Positions 10,650-21,529 of a stretch of DNA of 64,000 nt are shown here, piece after piece (the stretch's first letter is position 1; every line of letters begins with the position of its first letter). The stretch comes from Ceratothoa steindachneri (lineage: Eukaryota > Arthropoda > Malacostraca > Isopoda > Cymothoidae). The position numbers and the translations under genes are program-made. The DNA lies in NCBI GenBank assembly GCA_963969495.1, contig OZ018321.1, positions 124,448,521 through 124,512,520 of the forward strand, written 5' to 3'. Below the pieces are notes generated by a model. It was not told where the DNA came from, searched no databases, and saw nothing but the letters and a program-made list of their open reading frames with translations.

Positions 10650-11890
10650 ACCATATCTTATGTACTTGCCAACTATCGATAATATACTCGTACTTTACTA
10701 AAAATAATTACCACTTCTTTCCTTGAATGCAAATTCGATATTTTTGCTATGTTTTGGTCCATCCTATCAACACCTCCCATGCCTGCATTATAAATCTTTA
10801 CCAAGTGAGGTTGTTGAATTTTAATACGCTCCTTACTCGATGAGGAGTAGCGAGAGGCCTGACATACAGGTTCAATTCTTACTGCTTTTGAACAAATGCT
10901 TACAACACTATTATCATTCCAAGTGTATATCACTATTTCATTATTAGCATCATTCCTATAATCTAAACAACCCCTGCTATTTTTCTTCATGTCATCTTTT
11001 TAGGTAATAGACATTTCTCTTTCGTTTTCTATCAAATTGTGCCAGTAGCTTTTATTTACTCTTTTTTCAGCGCTAACATTAGTTTTACAATGGTGAAAAA
11101 ATTATCAAAAGCACAAATGATATAGCAGAGGATTGGGGCTCAGAGGTGGAGCAGCAAATCTCATAACGATTTCTCCCCCAAGTCTTAATTCAGAATTTAG
11201 AACCCCTTTTCTCTGATAGGATTCAAACCAAACCACATTACCAAGTGTGGTTGTCCCACACCTAATCTTGGGGCTAAAACGGAATTGCTTGGCCCGAATG
11301 AATTGCAGTTTGAAGCCATGTTTTCAGAAATACTCGCACATTCATTCATCAAAGCTATAAAATTCATATAATGGGGCATATTGAAGAAAATTCTTGTTTA
11401 AATAATCCACTAAAGGCCAAATTTTATCAAATTTATCATAAGTGTTTAGGTTGATATTATCATGAAAATGGAAATGCGTAAAGATTGCTTCGAACCAATC
11501 ATGTCTCATTGCTTTGGAGACCTGATGCATCTTTCCAATACATTCTTCCTCTTGCATTACAATGATATTCGTCATAGAGCAACAGTATTCTTAAGAATCA
11601 TTTCATTTCATAATTTGAACTATTCACACTAACATTTTTATGGAAAAGCGTACTTAGTTGTTTCTACAAGGGTAAATTCCTAAGCATTTTATCAAAAATA
11701 ATTTAAAATACTGACGCGAAGTAAGTTGTTTGCTTGAAAGTTCTTGCTGTTGAGTATTTTTTAACTGACCAACATGGGAAATCAGATTTTGATATTTCAT
11801 TTTGGCTACTTTCGATTCTGAAGAAAGGTTTCTCAATTTTCTCTGAGGTGGTTCTGATTCACCGTCCCAGGAGAAAAAGTTCAATGCACT
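10650..11890 (-). pseudogene. piggyBac transposase relic
   Basis: PiggyBac transposases cut and paste DNA at TTAA sites using a DDD catalytic triad. Read on the minus strand from 11884 the order is conserved. There is an N-terminal domain with MTNIIVMQEEECIGKMHQVS (11575 on). The first catalytic Asp lies in FYSFDE near 11345, followed after a stop by LQFIRAKQFRFSPK and WFESYQRKGF. A DNFFT block near 11090 carries the second Asp. GMGGVDRMDQNIAK near 10775 carries the third. At least eight stops and several frameshifts break it, and the C-terminal Cys-rich domain is missing or unreadable. Terminal inverted repeats were not found. Confidence 0.85.
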
Positions 11891-11899
11891 TTCTGAGCG

Positions 11900-12240
11900 A
11901 ATTAAACTTACTAGTAAGGTATCTATTGTGCCTGGACCATCATCTTCACCTGAATCGTAATCGGTTATATTTTCCGTGGCATTATCAGGTGGTTAAAGTG
12001 GAATGGTAGTTGATTCTTTTATTGTCAGGTCGAAGGACTTGACTGGCTAAATCGATCACATTACTTAGTGTTTGATGTCCAGACGTCCCGTAAAACATTG
12101 CTGGGTTAATTTTTCGGAAATATAAATACATATATATATATATTTATATATAATTAGGTAACCATGTTGATGCATGTAATATTGAAGTCTACAGCTGTGG
12201 CATCGTTATTAATTTTAACTTGTATTTTCTTAATATTTCT
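11900..12240. other. Spacer, nothing recognised
   Basis: AT-rich spacer with a short (AT)n run at about 12128-12152. No coding signal. Confidence 0.4.
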
Positions 12241-12789
12241 TACAAGTATTTTAACGGAGTCTTCGAGGTGAGAAAAAACATCCGCGAATGACATTCTTTA
12301 TTCCTAGACGTCTTTCGACCGTGTTAGGTCATCTTCAGGGAATGAACAGAAATGAAATTGATGTACTCAATAGTGGAAGCTAATATAAGTAGAAGTAGAA
12401 GATAGATGATAAAAGGGGTAGGAAGGGTTTGCTCTAGTTTGAGGGGCATCGCAGCCATTTGATTACTGATTTTTCCTTTTTGTTCGTTTTATATTGTTAT
12501 TGTTGACGTGTCTGTTTGTTTTTGTGTATTCTTCTTTATATTCTTCTTTGTATTTGTCTCCTTGATTTATTTATTTGATCTTCGTGTATTCCTAAGCTTT
12601 CAAGCCTTAATTAGTGAACTGATTTAGTGTTTTACCTCATGTTTTTTCCTGGTTGTATTTGTTTGTTTTTCATTAGTTGAGATTATAAATGGTGTCTTAC
12701 GTTTGTTGTGTCGTTACTCTATCTTCTTTATATGTATAGTGGTGTAGTTTTGTCCTCGGTTCAGAGTCTAATGCTTGGAAAAAGTCGAT

Positions 12790-14210
12790 TTCGGGCGACT
12801 TTCTCACGCAATCTGGCAAGGATTTTTAAGTTGTCACCTGTTCTTCTTAGCTCTGTAATGATTTCATTGGACAATGTTGACCAGACGTTTTTGGCCAGTT
12901 TCTGTGTTGCGACATGAATGAGCTTCAGACGTTGTCTGCGGTGCAGATCTATTTGCCGAAGTTACTCGCTCTGTCTGGTTTTGTTGATGTATAGGGATGT
13001 AGAATTCTGCACTCGCTGGAGCTTCCTTATAGAGGTCTTACTGGCCGCTCAAGTCACTACTGCAGGGTAGATGAGCTTAGCTTGGAAGAACATCAGGTAT
13101 ATTTTCCTGATATTGGCCGAGCTGAGGTTTCTAAATCTATATAACTCAGAGATTTATCTCTTTGCCATATCCTGCCTTTCATTGTAGTCTCTCGAGTATC
13201 CTTGGTAGGAGATTTTTAGGCCTAGGATGGTGCCTTAGGCGGAGTAGCCATATCTCAGCCCATCTATTACAATGGGCCACGTCACTTGTGGCTCAGCGGG
13301 AGGATATTAAATTTGTCCCTGTTGGTCCGAATTTTCCATCTTCTCTCATAGTGCTTGATGTTAGAGATCTCTGTTATAGTGTTGATCACCTGATGCCTTG
13401 CTTTCCTCACCCTACTGGGGAGAATTTGTGGTGACGTCATCTACAAACTGCAGATACATCGTGTCCCTGGGTATTAGAGTAGGGAGGTCGATGGTGAAGA
13501 CCAGGTCAAGCAGAGGGCTCAGGTAGCTCTTCTGGGGAAGGTCCGCTTTGAGTTCGAATTCTGGACTTTTGTGTTTTTCGATCATGTCCAAGACGAAGTC
13601 ACAAAGGATTTTTTCCCGGACTGAGTCTAGCTAAAGGCCTATGATCTTGTATTGGACTCCTTTCAGCCAAACCTTGATGAAGGCCTGCTGTAAATTCTTT
13701 ATCACGATGCCTACATAGTAGCCCTTAGCTCGGCAATGTGCGATCTTTTCTGTTAGGAGCGCCAGGGCCGTTTCTTGGCCCCTTTTTGGGCGAAACCCAT
13801 GTTGTTGCGGGTTATGCGCTCTTATCGGGTCGAGTTGATACTGTAGCCTGTAGGCTATAATCTTCTCAAAGATCTTGCCGGGTATTTCTAGGAGAGAGTT
13901 TGGGCGATAGTAAGTCATTTGGTTTGGGAGCTTGTTCCCTTTCGGGATAGAAAATGATTGTAGCCATCTTATACCCGTCTGGGGAGTAGCCTGTATTCAG
14001 GGATGTGTTCATGATGTTCACAATGCCCTGAATAATTTGCCGTGGGACATTCACTAGGTTGTTCTTTGTGACCCCAGAACAACCGGGTGCCCTTTGTTTG
14101 AAGGACCTTATGTTGCCCATGGTCACATCAATGGTGATGGGGCGCCCGTGGTTAATCCTCTTTCTTTCTCTAGATGCTTGCTGGTGTGGGTGTGTCCTAT
14201 GTATCATCGC
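12790..14210 (-). pseudogene. LINE reverse transcriptase
   Basis: Minus-strand motifs in order: MTYYRPNSLLEIPGKIFEKI (RT motif 1-2 region, 13918 on), QQHGFRPKRGQETALALL, a motif A region GIVIKNLQQAF (the usual catalytic Asp is Asn here), then near 13545-13435 LSPLLDLVFTIDLP and MYLQFVDDVT (catalytic box, YADD changed to FVDD). The thumb region RKIYLMFFQAKLIYPAVVT lies near 13110. Stops and a GVPQGS-to-ADLPQKS change show it is dead. Confidence 0.75.
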
Positions 14211-14689
14211 TCCGAGGTCTTCGAACAGCTGGTTTTAAAGTCCTAGTCGAAATCATCGTTCTCCTCAGGTGATATTGCAAAGATCTCTTTCCAATGTCTT
14301 CTAAATTTTAGTTCGAGAGATTCCAGATCCCCTAAGATTTCGGATGAAATTCCAAAAATTTACAGGATTTCTTTCCTGTCTAGTCTGCCTAAGTTATCGT
14401 CCCACAGTTTATATATACTCAAGGAGATAATGTTTTTAGCTCTACGCAGAGCTGTCTCATTCTGGCTGCTTTTTCCCGGTTTGGGCCTGTCCTACCGACT
14501 TATTCGTATATCTATCTTCCTGGGTTCCCTGCCGATTTCCCTCACTTCTTTAGTCCACCTAGCTTGTCGAAGCATTTTGTGCGAGATTCTAGGGACGCAT
14601 CTTTCGTCTGCTTGAGTGAGTAGATTAGTGATCTTTTCAATTTCCTAATCAATTTCTTCAAGATTTGCGTCACTCAGGTTAGCTTGCTA

Positions 14690-15320
14690 ATAGTTGCTGA
14701 GCATTTGTTTGTACTGTTCCCAGTTAGCTTTTGCGTAGGTTTTTAAGTGTGACGGGCTTGAGCATTGGGGCAAGCGATATGGTGGTAATGATGGGGATAT
14801 TATGGCTCGAGAACAGTGGGCCTGGTGCGTTGACGATTTTGAAGGGGAATTCTGGATTTGCCAACACAATGTCCGGTTTTCTCGCTGAACACTGTGGTAA
14901 GTATGTTGGGAAGTCTGGTCCGACTCTCTGGGGCCTATTCCTATCGAATAGTAGTTCCAGGTTCATTTCCCTTTGGTCGAAGCGCCTGTAGCCAGATACA
15001 TGGCATCTGGCGTTTAAGTCCCCCCTAGCAACGATGGCCTTCTCTGCCCGAAGAGGGTGAAGAAGTTGTCGAGCGGCTGTTAGGCTTCCCCGACAGTTAA
15101 GCCTTTAACCATGGGTGGGATCTCCCCAGCCACGAATGATTCGTCTAAGTCCAGTAGCATTTTGAATTTTCATTTTATTTCTGATCGCAATGGCTGCGCC
15201 ATCAAATCGTTTTTGTGTGTGGTTCTTCTGTATTACTCTATAATTGTGTATTTTTATTGTGTCCGTGTTTGTGTTGACGCAATGTTCTGACATAAAGATG
15301 ATGTCTGGGTTCACTTTACG
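14690..15320 (-). pseudogene. LINE endonuclease fragments
   Basis: The APE-type endonuclease nicks the target site for reverse transcription. Minus-strand pieces are MNPDIIFMSEHCVNT with KRFDGAAIAIRNKM (15312-15105) and MNLELLFDRNRPQRVGPDFP with KPDIVLANPEFPFK (14966-14724), the N- and C-terminal parts of the domain. The segment between them is short and scrambled. The same family recurs at 21.0-21.45 kb and 38.1-38.4 kb. Confidence 0.65.
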
Positions 15321-15729
15321 GAATATGTTACTGTAAGGAATGGACTTTTCTTTCTATCCATCCACATTCAGTGTGATTAGCTTTAAAGTGTTGTTAATGT
15401 TCTCCACTATTTTCTTGTTCTTAAGTGCCTTTGTTCTTTTAGTGAGTCAAATTAACTGTTAATGATCTTTTTGTATTGTGCATCACTTACGGTATGGCAA
15501 GAGTCTTTGTGCACTTTCACTTTTCCTAGGTGGATAGCTTGTTCAATATCTGATTCTGCTTCTGTGGCTGATTAGGTCGATTTGTATCTTTTATCCCGTA
15601 TTGCCTGATATATCTCTTTAGGGCAGATTTTCTCTGGGTATGGAGTCTGCTCATTTGTACTTATCTTGAGGTCGATCTTCTTTTTATCGTACTTGTAAGT
15701 GCACCTCGAGGTCTTCGACCGACTCCTAG

Positions 15730-16860
15730 AGCTTATGGGGCTCTCTGTAGCCTTGTTTTCGACCTCCTCAGCATCAGATTCTGAGGAGGATGAGCTCGTG
15801 AGTTGCCCTCTGCTTGCTTAATCCGTTTTGCTGCTTTCTTCTCCTTATTCTCTTGGCGCCTTTGTGCCTCCAATCTTAATTCTACCCTGGTGGTCCTATT
15901 GTTTCCAGCCGTGGCCTTCGGTGCTTTCTTAGCGCCTGAGGAATTTTCCCCTGGTGGAAATGGTGTCGCCGGTGTCTCTTGCGCAGACTTTGGCATGAAT
16001 TGCAGCTGCAGACATCTCCCAATGGTGAGTCGTCCAGCAACCACATCTCCGAAATACCGTTTTTGTTCAGCAGGAGATTGAGGGTTTTTGAAAAAGTTCC
16101 AGATTTGGTGAGATTTTTGACGTGCGCAAATAGGATACACGTAAGAATCTTTGTGATATTCTCGTTCTCCAGCTTTAGATATTTTGGGGGTTGTTGTTGT
16201 TTAGGAATTCTGGCTGGGTCTGTTTTTGTCGCTTAAGCGGAGGAGGTATTAGCCTTCCTCGTTTGCCCAGCTTTCTTTTCGTTGTTTTTTCTTTTGATAA
16301 TCTCCTTTTAGGGGGGACAGGAAATAGCCATCGCCCCGTGGTTCAGCCCGCAGTTTGGGCACCTCTTTGTCTGTGCCAAGAATTCTCGCCATCCATGGCC
16401 TTTCCCGCTGCACCTAAAACATGTTATAACTTATTCTCTGCACTCTTTTGTGGGGCGGTCTTCCATCTTGAAACAGCGGAAACATACTTGGATGGGGGTG
16501 AACTCCCGCTAATTTTTGCATTAAAAGAAGTAGTCCTCTTTCTTTGGCCTTTTGGCCCATTTGTGTCTCGCTGAAGATTACTTTAAAGATCCGTTGGTAC
16601 TCTGTGTTGTCCCGTTTGTTCCGGAACTTCACCACCTCCACGATTTTGGCCCATGAGTGGTTTCCGCCTATCTCTTCCATAATTTGTTCTTTAGTATGTT
16701 GTCCGATCCAGGGATCAAGCTTCCTACATATCACGTTCCAATGTTCCTGGATCTGAGTGGGAGGGCTGGGCTGGAGGTTTATTTCTTTTAGCACACGTTG
16801 TCCCATCTCTTTCGTGAGTTTTTCTAAGTCTGCCTTTTTCTCGTAGATTAGGCTAGGGAT
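15730..16860 (-). pseudogene. LINE ORF1 (gag-like, CCHC zinc knuckles)
   Basis: ORF1 binds LINE RNA in a ribonucleoprotein. The open part at 16806-16414 includes CRKLDPWIGQHTKEQIMEEI and VEVVKFRNKRDNTEYQRIFK, an RRM-like region. Just downstream, in shifted frames (about 16440-16320), come CFRCSGKGHGWR and CPNCGLNHGAMAISC, two zinc knuckles of which the second keeps all four ligands (Cys, Cys, His, Cys). A Lys/Arg-rich tail (KKAAKRIKQ) follows at 16140-15733. Several frame breaks are present. Confidence 0.7.
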
Positions 16861-17470
16861 ACCAAAGCTTAGCTTTCCATAAACAGTTTCGAAAACCTTA
16901 CCTCGATCCGGCTTTGGCTGGCCACCTATGTCCTCAAGGGGACTCTTGTGTCGGGATGGGATGCCATTTTTTGTTTTTTTGCAGCCAAGCTAACGGGAGT
17001 GCAAATCTGTCTTTTCACAAAATTTGTTTTTTGTCTTGAAGGTGTTACACGGCCTCAATTGTTGTTATGTGTGCGTATTTGTTTTACGTTTTTTTTCCTT
17101 GATAGATTAGATGAATCCGGGTAAAAGCGTATAGCGGACTTATTAACAACACCCCCCCTCCCGGTGATGTTTTAATCGCAACTGCTTTCAAACATACCAT
17201 AGAGAGGGTTTGTGTGTCCCTCTATGGTGCTGGAAGTGGCCCCCCCGCTGGGATGAGCAACAGAGGTAGCAGTCCGCTCCTTGTCCCGAATAATTTCTGA
17301 CATTGTTATCGGCTGTAGGCCACTTCACAAACCAGCTTCCTCCAATGCCCCAATTATGACCATGCAATTGCGCAGTATAGTTGGGACGAAACATGAATAG
17401 CAATCCCCTCTCACATCTGACGGCAGTTTACGAAGGAGGGTGGGCCGGAGATTTAAGCAGTCATCTGCCT

Positions 17471-17653
17471 AAGTGGGGCCACTGAAAAAAGGAAAGATGA
17501 TGGTTACTAAATGGTGATGATGAGTATGACACAAGAAATGTATTTTCTTTCTTAAGATCTGGTTCGAAATTAGAAACTAGATTTTCAGAGGCATTTGGAC
17601 AAAATTTCTAAACCGTTACTTCCTTTTCCAGTAACGAGAGGAGTTTTCCAAGG
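17471..17653. other. Short spacer before mariner
   Basis: No motif seen. It ends at the TA target duplicate of the mariner copy. Confidence 0.4.
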
Positions 17654-18588
17654 TACGAGGGGCGGTCAATAAGTTTTGCGAATCGGTAGGGCAAAACAGA
17701 GGAAGGGGGGTGGCCGTTTGTGGGGGTGTTAGGACAAGTTATGACAAGTCAGGACTTGCAGCCGCACGCACCTACCTCTATATTTAAGAAGCAGTAGCTG
17801 ATCGCAGATCGTCAGTCAGAAAATTTTCAACAATGGAGAAGGTTGAGCACCGCGCAGTGATCAAATTTTTGACCAAGGAAGGCGAGAATGCAAAAGAGAT
17901 TCATGAACGCATGGTTGCAGAGTACACCGACACCTCCCCTTCCTATGCAATCATTGCTCGCTGGAATAGGGAGTTCCGCCATGTTCGTGAGTCCCTTGAA
18001 GACGAACCCCGTCCAGGACGCCCGTCAAATGTGACCAACGAGGACAATGTGGCCCGTGTAGAGAGGATGATCCGCGAAAATCGACGGGTGAAGTTCGAAG
18101 AAATCGAGCGAGAACTTGGAATATCACATGGAAGTGTTATCAACATCATCCAGGACAAATTAGCCATGACCAAGATCTCTGCCCGTTAGGTCCCTAGAAA
18201 TCTCACGCCCTATGATCGACTTCAACGTCGTCAAAGTCCACAAGGCTCGAGTTGCACAAGCTGCCCTGCGCGAGTGCGAATTCGAAGAGCTCAACCATCC
18301 CCCCTACCGTCCAGATCTTTCCCCTAGAGACTACTTTTTATTACACCAGCTCAAGGCTGCACTGCGTGGACGCCAGTTTGAGAACGATGGAGATGTCCAG
18401 CTCGCCGTCCAGGATTGGATTGAACCGCAGTCAGGAGATTTCTGGTTGTCGGGAATTTGACGCCTCAGGGACAAGTGGCGTTAGTGCATTGAAGTCGAGG
18501 GTAGTTAGATTGAAAAATAATAAAACACTTTTCCTCATATCTCGTTTACTTATATCTGAATTGCAAAACTTATTGACCGCCCCTCGTA
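17654..18588 (+). mobile_element. Internally deleted mariner element with perfect 26-bp ends
   Basis: The ends are exact inverted repeats: TACGAGGGGCGGTCAATAAG plus 6 more bases at 17654-17679, mirrored at 18563-18588. The outer TA is the target duplicate typical of Tc1/mariner. Total length is 935 bp, against about 1.3 kb for autonomous mariners, because the middle of the transposase is missing. Intact ends with a dead gene make it a non-autonomous copy that could once have been moved in trans. Confidence 0.95.
17833..18470 (+). pseudogene. Mariner transposase, deleted and frameshifted
   Basis: Mariner transposase cuts and rejoins DNA with a DD34D catalytic triad. The open N-terminal part (17833-18186, 118 residues) holds the two helix-turn-helix DNA-binding domains: MEKVEHRAVIKFLTKEGENA, then EDEPRPGRPS (linker with GRPR-like AT-hook style motif) and HGSVINIIQD. 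A stop replaces the expected Trp just after SAR. Coding sequence continues as VPRNLTPYDR, then jumps to HKARVAQAALRE, so roughly 400 bp are missing, including the first catalytic Asp and probably the second. The C-terminus follows in another frame (18212-18460) with HPPYRPDLSPRDYFLL, which keeps the third Asp. Near 18470 a shift leads to CIEVEGS, the usual end. Confidence 0.93.
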
Positions 18589-18959
18589 CTTCTGCAAAGA
18601 ATTACGAATAGTCGAAATGGAATTATTCAGCTATCAAACATCAACGATCGTAAAAGATACAAGGTGTATGGATAGGATGTAGGAAATAGATAGAAAAGGT
18701 GTTTTTTTAGTAGTAGGGCATGTGTGCCAGGTTGTCTGGCTACCTGAGTAAACTTCTTTTGTTTTAATACATTTTATGTCTTTTAGTTATTTAGCATTCA
18801 AGCCTTTGTCATAAGGTTTATGATCACTCGAAGTAGTTCTCAGATTTGTTGTAACACTTCCACTTTTTTGCTGTTTTCCAGTCTTCTTTCTTCATTTAGA
18901 TTGGTTTTTGTTTTCATATTTACTAAAATTTATTACTCGTTTATCTTTACTCATACTGT

Positions 18960-19050
18960 TTACTTTTAATAAAAGTTTGTCCACTTCGCATCTTTTTAGC
19001 CTTTTAAGTTATTCTTTTCTGCAGATTGTGTCCACTTTGGATCTTTTATT
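18960..19050 (-). repeat. LINE 3' UTR repeat units (this copy)
   Basis: TTTGTCCACTTCGCATCTTT at 18976 and the variant TGTCCACTTTGGATCTTTT at 19028 (plus-strand notation) match the TTTGGGCACTTCGC units in the 3' UTR of the next LINE copy at 21.9-22.13 kb. Confidence 0.6.
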
Positions 19051-19599
19051 TTTAGCTTGTCTTTAGTTTTGTTTATTATATATTGTTTAATCTGTTAGGT
19101 TTATCTATAAATCTGGTCATTCTCCTGCAATGACAGCAGTTGACTACATTTGAAGGATCGTTTAAAGGTCAAGTTAGGTAGTTCCTCATTCGGTATTATG
19201 ATAAGGTTTAGTAAATCAGCAGGGATAACTTGGTAGATTTTCTGCCATAGGTTTCTTGTTCGTTTGTTAAGAGGAACGTTGATGGGTTCAATATCCATCA
19301 TTTCGTGCAGGACTTCTGAAGGGATCCGGTTTCATAGGGTTACATTTGTTTTAAAGCGAATTTCCTTATTCTGTACCACTTGTGCTTTTCTGATGACGGA
19401 CTTGCTCAGAGTATGGAGGGGGATGGAAAGATACAAGAGGTTTGGTCTTATTAATAACATTTACAGTTTTTTTTGGTTTATTGAAAATTGTTTGAAGCGA
19501 TAGAGGGCCTGTTATTCTTTTTGTGGCCTCGGCAACCTTATCTTCCTAATGGGCGTTGTAACCATTTGAGGTCAATTTTAATCCAAGTACCCGACCTTC

Positions 19600-20670
19600 T
19601 CTCGAATAATCGTGAGGCTCGCCCTACACTAACACGTCCGGTGTTTTCCGACGGCCCATAGGTATCATTTAAAAAATTTTAACATTAGTTCTAATCTTGT
19701 TCAATTTTTAGAAATTGTTGATAATTCTGATATCCAAGCTTGTTCTGTTTGCGATGCCTGCCGGGTTTTTGTACAAGAATGTAATGACTTGTGTTTTGTC
19801 ATCCGCCAGCTGGACATATTGAGTGATGTCTTGGTCATGGTAAGGCAGGTCTCCGGTATATACCGCGTATGGAGTAGGGCTGAGGCAATCCCCTTATGGC
19901 ACTCCTGGCTCCAGGCTGAAAGGCTCCCCTTGAATGTCATCAACTCTCACGACTGCCTCCCGATCTTCCAGGTAGTCACAGAGTATCTTCGTTAGGTTTT
20001 GCTCCTACCCAGTTCACTTGTTTTCTTTTCAGCCCAGGTAGCCACACTTTGTTAAAGGCTGAAGCCACAGCTCCAAGTAGCACGTCGATGTTGCCATTTT
20101 TGGACTTCCCAATAGCTATCTTTTTCGTGATGAAGGCCAGAGCCGATTCTGTGCCAAGTTTCCTCCGGAAGTGGTGTAGTTGGGTATTATTACGGTTTTT
20201 GAGTTCCAGAAAATTCCTAAGTCTGTTGTTCAGAAGCTTTTAAAGAAGTTTGCCTATGATGCCAGGCTTTAATATTAATATCTTTCGGGCTCTTTTCAAG
20301 TGCTCCCGAAAGTAGCCAACGTTAAGGCAGGCTTTAAATACCTCGAGAAGGGCCTGATTAAAGTTGTTGGGGACTTTAAGTAAATGCATTTTTGTGAAGC
20401 CAGTTATCCCTGGGGCTTTTTTTTTAAACTCTTCAGGGCTATTTCATATTCTTCGTTTAAGGGTTTACCTTCTTTCCTTACGAGACGTGTCCTGTCAACA
20501 AAATCATGGAATGTGAGGTCAGCCCCCAGTTCTCGAAGAGTTGAGAAAACATGCTCTTTATGTCGTTCATCGAATAATTCGTTCTCTTCTTCACTAATGC
20601 GAAAACAGTTTTGCCAATAATGTCTAAATTCGCGTTCGATGTCCTGGTCTTCCGTGTATTCCATGCCATT
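19600..20670 (-). pseudogene. LINE reverse transcriptase
   Basis: Minus-strand reading gives EREFRHYWQNCF (linker), ITGFTKMHLLKVPNNFNQAL, ARKILILKPG (motif 1-2), FRRKLGTESALAFITKKIAI (motif 3), an A-motif region VLLGAVASAFNKVW with catalytic Asp lost, then LEPGVP-stop-GDCLSP and YVQLADDKTQV, where the YADD box reads LADD. Stops and shifts occur throughout. Confidence 0.7.
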
Positions 20671-21020
20671 TGCTTGGATTTTTATAAGATTCTTGGGTGG
20701 AGAGCCTCGCAGTCTATTTAGTTGACTCCAGAACCTTTTAGGGTCACCTTAAGTATCAATTTTAGCGATTAAATTATCTCACTGCTCTCTTGACCTTTCC
20801 AGTAAGAGATGTCTGATGTCGTTCCTTATATCTCTTATTTCTTGGTGTCGATGCGCCGTGATCTCAAATAAGTTTACGAAATAGATGGCTGCCTCTAGTT
20901 GATCTATCTTCTCCTAAATTTTGTATTCCCATCTAGGAGCGGGCAGTATTTTGTGTTCCTTCCATGGGACAGTCAACCAGTTAGCCTCTAAGATCTTTGA
21001 TGTAAGATGGTCGTTTTTCA

Positions 21021-21500
21021 TCAATTTCTTCTAGCGAGGCACCATCTGCGTTTTGGGATTTTCACCTGGATCGGGGAAATGGAGATGTAGGTTTTCATAC
21101 TAACATATTCTGATGGTGCGAGGGGGCCAGGGAGAGTCACCTGATCTAGAGAGAAGTTTCTGTTAGTCAGCACAATATCCGGGGTGATCGCCGATCTCTC
21201 TGTATGGAAGGTGGCGAAGTTGGGTCCTTCTCTCTGCACTATGGCTCTCTCAATTAGAAGGCTTAGTGAGTTACCTGTTCCGTTGAAAGCTGTTGTATAG
21301 CTGGCTTCTCTACTTTGGGCATTCAAATCACTATTTAGAATTACCGAGGACTCTTTCCTAAACAATTGTAAGAAATTGAGGATCGGAAGGTATGGGTGCC
21401 TGAGAAGTTGATATCTGACTGCGATTACCAGGTCATCGAACGTCATGGAGATCTTGATTGATAGGCAAGATTCTTCTAATCCCTGTATCTGTCTGAATTT
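21021..21500 (-). pseudogene. LINE endonuclease C-terminal half
   Basis: An open frame of 141 residues. SSVILNSDLNAQSREASYTT corresponds to the GDFNAxH block of AP endonuclease-like domains (Asp-Leu-Asn kept, His replaced). TPDIVLTNRNFSLDQV corresponds to the DLxLxT/SDH end of the domain. It closely parallels the plus-strand fragment at 38091-38387. Confidence 0.75.
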
Positions 21501-21529
21501 AATCCCCTATACAATTATTCAAGTTCAAA

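Larger units (their letters stand above)
12240..17470 (-). mobile_element. Near full-length decayed LINE (Jockey/R1-like)
   Basis: The minus-strand order is 5' leader (about 17470-16950), ORF1 with zinc knuckles, AP-like endonuclease, reverse transcriptase and 3' UTR, matching a two-ORF non-LTR retrotransposon. Everything is broken by stops and frameshifts. The clade (Jockey, R1 or a relative) is judged from the ORF1 gag-like protein with CCHC knuckles and the RT motifs, and is not certain. The 3' limit is approximate. The leader resembles the LINE fragment at 8.5-9.4 kb. The domain parts are listed separately. Confidence 0.75.
18690..21520 (-). mobile_element. 5'-truncated LINE copy of the same family
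   Basis: On the minus strand this begins inside the endonuclease and ends with a 3' UTR near 18700. The parts are endonuclease C-terminus (21446-21021), linker and RT N-terminus (20664-20400), RT core (20400-19600), thumb region (19600-19100) and 3' UTR. It lies upstream of the mariner and immediately downstream (in LINE orientation) of another truncated copy. Confidence 0.75.
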
